Assembly (NCBI GenBank): GCA_039186015.1
Contig: JBCDAH010000003.1
Location: forward strand, 6,415 to 70,414
Direction of reading: 5' to 3'
DNA: 64,000 bases
Source: JBCBWG01 sp039186015
Lineage (GTDB): Bacteria; Pseudomonadota; Alphaproteobacteria; Rhizobiales; Hyphomicrobiaceae
Under the pieces are notes generated by a model, which saw only the letters and a list, made by a program, of their open reading frames with translations, was not told the DNA's origin and did not search any database. Positions 59,851 to 64,000 of the stretch are shown piece after piece (the first letter of the stretch is position 1; each line of letters opens with the position of its first letter). The position numbers and the translations under genes are program-made.

Positions 59851-61488
59851 ATGTCTGCGGAGGGTGTCGCACGGGCATTCGACTTTGTCATCGTTGGTGC
59901 AGGTTCAGCGGGATGTGTGCTCGCCAACCGCTTGAGTGAGAACCCGCAAGTCTCCGTCGCGCTGATTGAGGCCGGCGGCCGCGATATCAATCCGTGGATC
60001 CACATTCCATCGGGCTACTACAAAAATATCCTCAACCCCTCGATTACGTGGCAGTTCGGATCGGGCCCTGAACCGCATCTCGATGGACGAACGATCAATT
60101 GGCCGCGCGGTCGCGTGCTGGGCGGCACGTCGGCCATTAACGGCCTGCTCTACGTACGCGGACAAGCGAATGACTTTAATGTCTGGCGGCAGCTCGGATG
60201 CGTGGGCTGGGCGTTCGAAGACGTTTTGCCTTACTTCAAGAAAGCTGAGTGGCAGGAACGCGGGGCCGATGATCTTCATGGAAGCGATGGCCCATTAGGT
60301 GTCAGCGATGTCCGCATGGACAACCCTCTATGCGAGGCTTTCCTGGCATCCTGTATCGCGGAGGGTATCCCTAAGACTGAAGACTTCAACGGTCCGTCTC
60401 AGGAGGGTGCCGGGTACTACCAGCTCACAAACCGCAATGGTCGTCGGTCATCAACGGCCGTCGCATATTTGCATCCGGTGCGGCAGCGGCCCAACCTGAC
60501 GATCATCACAAAGGCGATGACGGAAAAGGTGCTGTTCGAAGGTCGGCGCGCCATTGGCGTGCAGATCAAGTGCGGCGGTGAGCGCGAGCACGTCACGGCC
60601 CGAAAGGAAGTGATTCTCGCGGCCGGTGCGATCGGTTCGCCCCAGATCTTGCAGGTTTCTGGAGTTGGGCCTGCAGAAGTCCTGCGTGATGCCGGCGTAT
60701 CCGTGGTTCACGACCTGCCGGGCGTCGGTGGCAACCTTCAGGACCATTATCAAGCCCGACTGGTTTATGAGATGCGCGGTCGCGGCAGCTTGAACAGCGT
60801 CTGGCATAGCCGCATCGAGCAGGTTCGGGCCGGACTCGAATATGCGTTCCGCCGTCGTGGCATCCTGACCATTGGTGCCGGAGTGGTCGGTGCATTTTGC
60901 AAGTCAACGCCTGATCTCGACGAACCGGATATCCAGTTCCACTTCATTCCGCTGTCCGGAGACGGTCCTGGGAAGGGCCTGCATCCGTTTCCTGGTGTGA
61001 TTGTTTCAGTCTGCCAGTTGCGGCCCGAAAGCCGCGGGTCGATCCTGATCAAGTCCGCTGACGCGTCGGACCATCCGGCGATCGTCTCAAACTACCTCGC
61101 TGCCGAACTCGATCGCCAGGTCTTGCTCGACGCACTCAAGCTGGGGCGGCGGATCGCGCAGCGTCCCCCGTTTGCCGATCTGGTCGTTCGCGAGGTTGAT
61201 CCAGGTGACACTGTCTCGACGGACGACCAACTCATGGCGTTTGCCCGCGCGAAAGGGACAACGATCTTTCACCCCTGCGGGACATGCAAGATGGGCACAG
61301 ATCCCCAGGCTGTCGTCGATCCGCGCCTGAGTGTCCACGGCGTTGATGGGTTGCGTGTGGTGGACGCGTCGATCATGCCGACGATGACGTCGGGCAATAC
61401 AAATGCACCAACGATTATGATCGCGGAAAAGGCCGCGGATCTTATTAAGGCCGATCACGGCGCGAAGAGCGCGGCGGCCGCAGCTTAA
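59851..61488 (+). CDS. GMC family FAD-dependent oxidoreductase (choline dehydrogenase-like)
   Basis: A 545-residue flavoenzyme oxidising an alcohol. It has FVIVGAGSAGCVLANRLSEN (FAD motif, about 12-31), WPRGRVLGGTSAINGLLYVR (GMC signature 1), EVILAAGAIGSPQILQVSG (signature 2), the catalytic His in TIFHPCGTCKMGTD and a final SGNTNAPTIMIAEKAADLI. Betaine synthesis genes are not nearby, so choline is not necessarily the substrate. The following hydrolase starts 10 bp later, so they are probably one operon. Confidence 0.9.
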   Translation: MSAEGVARAFDFVIVGAGSAGCVLANRLSENPQVSVALIEAGGRDINPWIHIPSGYYKNILNPSITWQFGSGPEPHLDGRTINWPRGRVLGGTSAINGLLYVRGQANDFNVWRQLGCVGWAFEDVLPYFKKAEWQERGADDLHGSDGPLGVSDVRMDNPLCEAFLASCIAEGIPKTEDFNGPSQEGAGYYQLTNRNGRRSSTAVAYLHPVRQRPNLTIITKAMTEKVLFEGRRAIGVQIKCGGEREHVTARKEVILAAGAIGSPQILQVSGVGPAEVLRDAGVSVVHDLPGVGGNLQDHYQARLVYEMRGRGSLNSVWHSRIEQVRAGLEYAFRRRGILTIGAGVVGAFCKSTPDLDEPDIQFHFIPLSGDGPGKGLHPFPGVIVSVCQLRPESRGSILIKSADASDHPAIVSNYLAAELDRQVLLDALKLGRRIAQRPPFADLVVREVDPGDTVSTDDQLMAFARAKGTTIFHPCGTCKMGTDPQAVVDPRLSVHGVDGLRVVDASIMPTMTSGNTNAPTIMIAEKAADLIKADHGAKSAAAAA

Positions 61489-61498
61489 GGACAGCGAC

Positions 61499-62533
61499 AT
61501 GGCACGACGACTAGACCTGGAGAGCGAATATAATGCTCGCATGCGGGTGCCCGAGTACTCAGACATTCAGATGCGGTGGCAGTCCAAGTCCGCAGATTTT
61601 AGGACATCGCGCGCGGATCTTCAGCATCTGGACCAGGACTATGGCGACATGGAGCGCCAAGCTTATGATCTCTTTCTGCCGGACCAAGGCGGAGACGAGG
61701 CTCCGCTGATTGTCTTTATTCATGGCGGCTACTGGCAGCGCGGCAACCGTACTGACTATGCATGCATTGCCGAGCCGTTTGTTGCCGCCGGGTATCGCGT
61801 CGCGGTGCCGTCTTATCGCGTCTGCCCGGATGTCGCGATCGCGCATATTGTGGGAGATATCCAGGAGTTCCTCGTTACGCTTTATGATCGTATTCCGCGC
61901 CGTCCCTTGGTGATTGGGCATTCGGCCGGTGGTCACCTGGCGGCAATGGCTCTGGCGACTGACTGGAGTGGTGTTGAGGGCGTGCCTGCCGATCTCGTAA
62001 CGCATGCGGTCGCGATCAGTGGCCTTTTCGATCTGGAGCCGCTGCTGCATGTCACAGAGAACGATGTGTTGTGTCTGACGCCCGAGACGGCAGAAGCTGT
62101 CAGTCCGCTCTCGGGTTCTCCGCCGCCGCCAGGCCGGCACCTTGTTGCTGCGGTCGGTGCGGAAGAAAGTCCGGAGTTCATACGCCAAAGCCTGGAGGTT
62201 TCCGGGCGGTGGGGCGATCTCAATGTGACGACTGAGTGCCTGCTGGTGCCGAACAGTAACCACTTCACGGTGCTTGACGAACTGATGCGGCCCGGATCCG
62301 GACTGTTCCAGCGGGTGTGTGCGATGGCAGATGCGATTGATGCCACGGCGGTTGTCACCAACGGTGTGGATCATTCTGAACCAACAACGCCTCTCGTTGA
62401 ACCGGCTGCGTCCACCGAAGAACCTGTTGTCGACGAGCGGCCCACGCCTGCACCCGCGTCCGTGGCGGGTGCGGATGACGCGTCAGAAGCGGAGGTGATT
62501 GTTCCCTCGGGGCCGGATGACGCAACGACGTGA
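61499..62533 (+). CDS. Alpha/beta hydrolase (kynurenine formamidase-like) with C-terminal tail
   Basis: A 344-residue hydrolase of the group typified by kynurenine formamidase: LESEYNARMRVPEYSDIQMR at the start, PLIVFIHGGYWQRGNRTDYA (oxyanion motif HGGYW), LVIGHSAGGHLAAMALATDW (nucleophile Ser), and the late SNHFTVLDEL with the catalytic His. Residues about 290-344 are a Pro/Glu/Thr/Ala-rich tail unlike the family and are low in complexity. Hydrolysis of formyl amides or carbamates is possible. It ends the plus-strand cassette. Confidence 0.85.
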   Translation: MARRLDLESEYNARMRVPEYSDIQMRWQSKSADFRTSRADLQHLDQDYGDMERQAYDLFLPDQGGDEAPLIVFIHGGYWQRGNRTDYACIAEPFVAAGYRVAVPSYRVCPDVAIAHIVGDIQEFLVTLYDRIPRRPLVIGHSAGGHLAAMALATDWSGVEGVPADLVTHAVAISGLFDLEPLLHVTENDVLCLTPETAEAVSPLSGSPPPPGRHLVAAVGAEESPEFIRQSLEVSGRWGDLNVTTECLLVPNSNHFTVLDELMRPGSGLFQRVCAMADAIDATAVVTNGVDHSEPTTPLVEPAASTEEPVVDERPTPAPASVAGADDASEAEVIVPSGPDDATT

Positions 62534-62719
62534 ATCAAGGGCCGAGCGCAGCTCGCGATCCGCGATCTCGAGTTCTTGAATTGCGGTATCGAGAGCCTGT
62601 GCCGCCGGGTGGAACTGCGGCACGCGGTTCAGGTCGTCGCGGAGATCGCGCAAGGCGCTGCGAATTGTCACCGTATCGGACGCCGGTGGCCAGCCGAACG
62701 GGGTTCGGATTGCGAACAT
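62483..62719 (-). CDS. Possible small helical protein
   Basis: A 78-residue reading frame with AGGGA 9 bases before its ATG. After MFAIRTPFGWPPASDTVTIR it continues SALRDLRDDLNRVPQFHPAA and QALDTAIQELEIADRELRSA, which looks helical. The final 51 bp overlap the end of the hydrolase gene on the other strand. I recognise no family, and a chance frame cannot be excluded; the ribosome-site and amphipathic pattern are the only support. Confidence 0.4.
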   Translation of the reverse strand: MFAIRTPFGWPPASDTVTIRSALRDLRDDLNRVPQFHPAAQALDTAIQELEIADRELRSALDSRRCVIRPRGNNHLRF

Positions 62720-62903
62720 TCTCTGTTTTCCCTATCCACGACTGCGCTTGCCTTGGGACCAACGCGCATGCAGCTCTCGTGCCAAACGCACATGGCTACA
62801 GGGTCAATGCGGTGTGCCTTGTCTGTCCGGATGTCACGGGTCTGTTACGTGGTGGCGTTATCGCTCGCTTCGGTTCACGCGCGTTAACAAGTGGGGCGAA
62901 GCC

Positions 62904-64000
62904 ATGCCGTCTGTCCTAAATCGTCTTCTGATGAGTGTGTCATGTGCTGCGGTTGTTGCCGTTGCGCCGGTCACGGCCCAAGCCGAGTTGAAGGTTGAAC
63001 TGCTCGGCCGATACGCGACCAAGGTGTTCGACAAGGGTGCAGCCGAAATCGTCGACTATGATGCCAAGAACAAGCGCTTGTTTATCGTGAACGGGCATGA
63101 TCGCGCGATCGATGTGATCGATTTCTCCGATCCGCGCGCGATGAAAAGGATCAAGTCGATCGCGCTTACGTCGCACGGCAAGGCCGCGAATTCCGTTGCT
63201 GTGCATGGCAACATGGTCGCTGTTGCGGTTGAGGCGAACAACAAGCAGGCCAACGGCAAGTTGGTTGTTTTCGACTTGGACGGAAAACTGATTTGGGCGG
63301 TCGAAGTGGGCGCGTTGCCGGATATGGTCACGTTCACGCCGGACGGGAGTTACATACTGGTCGCCAATGAAGGTCAGCCGAGCGAGGACTTCAAGACCGA
63401 TCCCGAAGGATCTGTTTCGATTGCATCGGCCAAGGACGGCAAGGTCAAGACCGTTTCATTCGGTGGTCTCAAGACAGAGGACTTTGGTCCGAGTGCGCAC
63501 TTCCCGTCTCCCGATGGCACGTCGGTCGCGCAAGACGTTGAGCCGGAGTACATCGCGGTATCGGCGGACAGCAAGACAGCGTTTGTGTCATTGCAAGAAA
63601 ACAACGCAATCGCCGTTATCGACATTGCATCCAGCAAGGTCACCAAAGTCTTCGGGCTTGGGCTCAAGGACTGGTCCAACTTCAAGTTCGATGTGACCGA
63701 CGAGGATGAAGAGACAAACCTCAAATCGTGGCCGGTCAAATCGATGTACCAGCCAGACGCCATCGCGGCGTTCACGCACGACGGCGAAACCTACATCGTT
63801 ACGGCAAACGAAGGTGATGCGCGTGACTATGAGGGGTACTCAGAGGAGACCCGTGTCGCCAAACTGACGTTAGACACGGCAAAGTTTCCAAATGCGCGGG
63901 ATCTTCAAGATGAAACTGAGCTCGGACGTCTGAAGACGACCAAAGCCAAAGGCGACACCGATGGCGATGGTGATCACGATGAAATCATCGCATACGGCGC
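62904..64000 (+). CDS. Secreted choice-of-anchor I / alkaline phosphatase-like beta-propeller protein, cut by window end
   Basis: An exported protein of which 365 residues are in the window; it runs off the 3' edge. A signal peptide MPSVLNRLLMSVSCAAVVAV ends near APVTAQA. The mature part has YATKVFDKGAAEIVDYDAKN, IVNGHDRAIDVIDFSDP, VGALPDMVTFTPDGSYILVA, NEGQPSEDF and VSLQENNAIAVIDIASSKV, with TANEGDARDY and DTDGDGDHDE near the edge. These repeated blade-like segments match the choice-of-anchor I family (esterase-like/phytase-like propellers), often annotated alkaline phosphatase. The function is not settled. Confidence 0.82.
   Translation, partial: MPSVLNRLLMSVSCAAVVAVAPVTAQAELKVELLGRYATKVFDKGAAEIVDYDAKNKRLFIVNGHDRAIDVIDFSDPRAMKRIKSIALTSHGKAANSVAVHGNMVAVAVEANNKQANGKLVVFDLDGKLIWAVEVGALPDMVTFTPDGSYILVANEGQPSEDFKTDPEGSVSIASAKDGKVKTVSFGGLKTEDFGPSAHFPSPDGTSVAQDVEPEYIAVSADSKTAFVSLQENNAIAVIDIASSKVTKVFGLGLKDWSNFKFDVTDEDEETNLKSWPVKSMYQPDAIAAFTHDGETYIVTANEGDARDYEGYSEETRVAKLTLDTAKFPNARDLQDETELGRLKTTKAKGDTDGDGDHDEIIAYG

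Overview
The window is a piece of alphaproteobacterial chromosome with fairly high GC and very dense housekeeping content. The evidence for the class is the gene order mnmE / mnmG-rsmG-parA-parB, the block hemE | PPSR-maf-coaE-dnaQ, the FxsA / Tim44-like / MltA / Smr cluster, acnA beside ccmABCDG, sdhCDAB, and family-restricted genes such as DUF2794, DUF2865 and mesaconyl-CoA hydratase. DUF2865 and the overall synteny lean towards Hyphomicrobiales-like bacteria, but I cannot fix an order or genus. I see no insertion sequence, prophage, integrase or CRISPR array.

Layout. 1-13.75 kb is the left flank of the probable replication origin, read mostly on the minus strand: an unknown DNA-binding-like protein (plus strand), coaA, hisE, parB, parA, rsmG, mnmG, mnmE, a membrane fatty acid hydroxylase (plus strand), a GNAT enzyme, rho, hemJ and hemE. 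Three near-perfect 16-bp parS sites lie here (inside rsmG, upstream of mnmG, and at the start of the GNAT gene). A tandem 24-bp repeat carrying four GANTC (CcrM-type) sites abuts one parS. The 415-bp gap between hemE and the divergent PPSR gene is where Caulobacter and relatives keep their origin, and genes on each side point away from it.

14-33 kb reads mostly on the plus strand: PPSR-maf-coaE-dnaQ, secB and fxsA (minus), a Tim44-like protein, mltA, smr, an IalB-like secreted protein, an RNA methyltransferase, a quinone reductase-like enzyme, a frameshifted short-chain dehydrogenase, two tandem DUF2865 secreted proteins, a pterin dehydratase, thpR, a tesA-like esterase divergent from a ybbA-ybbP-type ABC exporter, and a Bax inhibitor-1 family protein. 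33-50 kb holds DUF2794, a candidate C-rich small RNA, DUF1223, acnA, ccmABCDG, carbonic anhydrase, a DUF429 protein, pdxY, a CitE/Mcl-type CoA lyase, a VOC protein, mesaconyl-CoA hydratase, and succinate dehydrogenase with an unknown gene between sdhA and sdhB. 50-56 kb has a histone H1-like protein behind an unusual regulatory-looking intergenic region, a GNAT enzyme, zapE, a Trm112 / LON-like / CnoX / prolyl-tRNA editing cluster, and tRNA-Gly(GCC). 56.5-64 kb is a catabolic-looking set (alpha/beta hydrolase, M20 amidohydrolase, hydroxyacid dehydrogenase, GMC oxidoreductase, formamidase-like hydrolase) and a secreted beta-propeller-like protein cut by the window end.

How it fits together. 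The first part links chromosome segregation (ParAB and parS), replication start, tRNA wobble modification and heme and CoA synthesis, as is usual near alphaproteobacterial origins. The middle supplies respiration and cytochrome c maturation plus TCA and probable ethylmalonyl-CoA pathway steps. The most unexpected non-coding features are a family of four dispersed structured repeats whose terminal hairpin is kept by compensating base changes, two clusters of GANTC sites, a consensus DnaA box upstream of the H1-like gene, and the C-rich candidate small RNA at about 33.5-33.7 kb.
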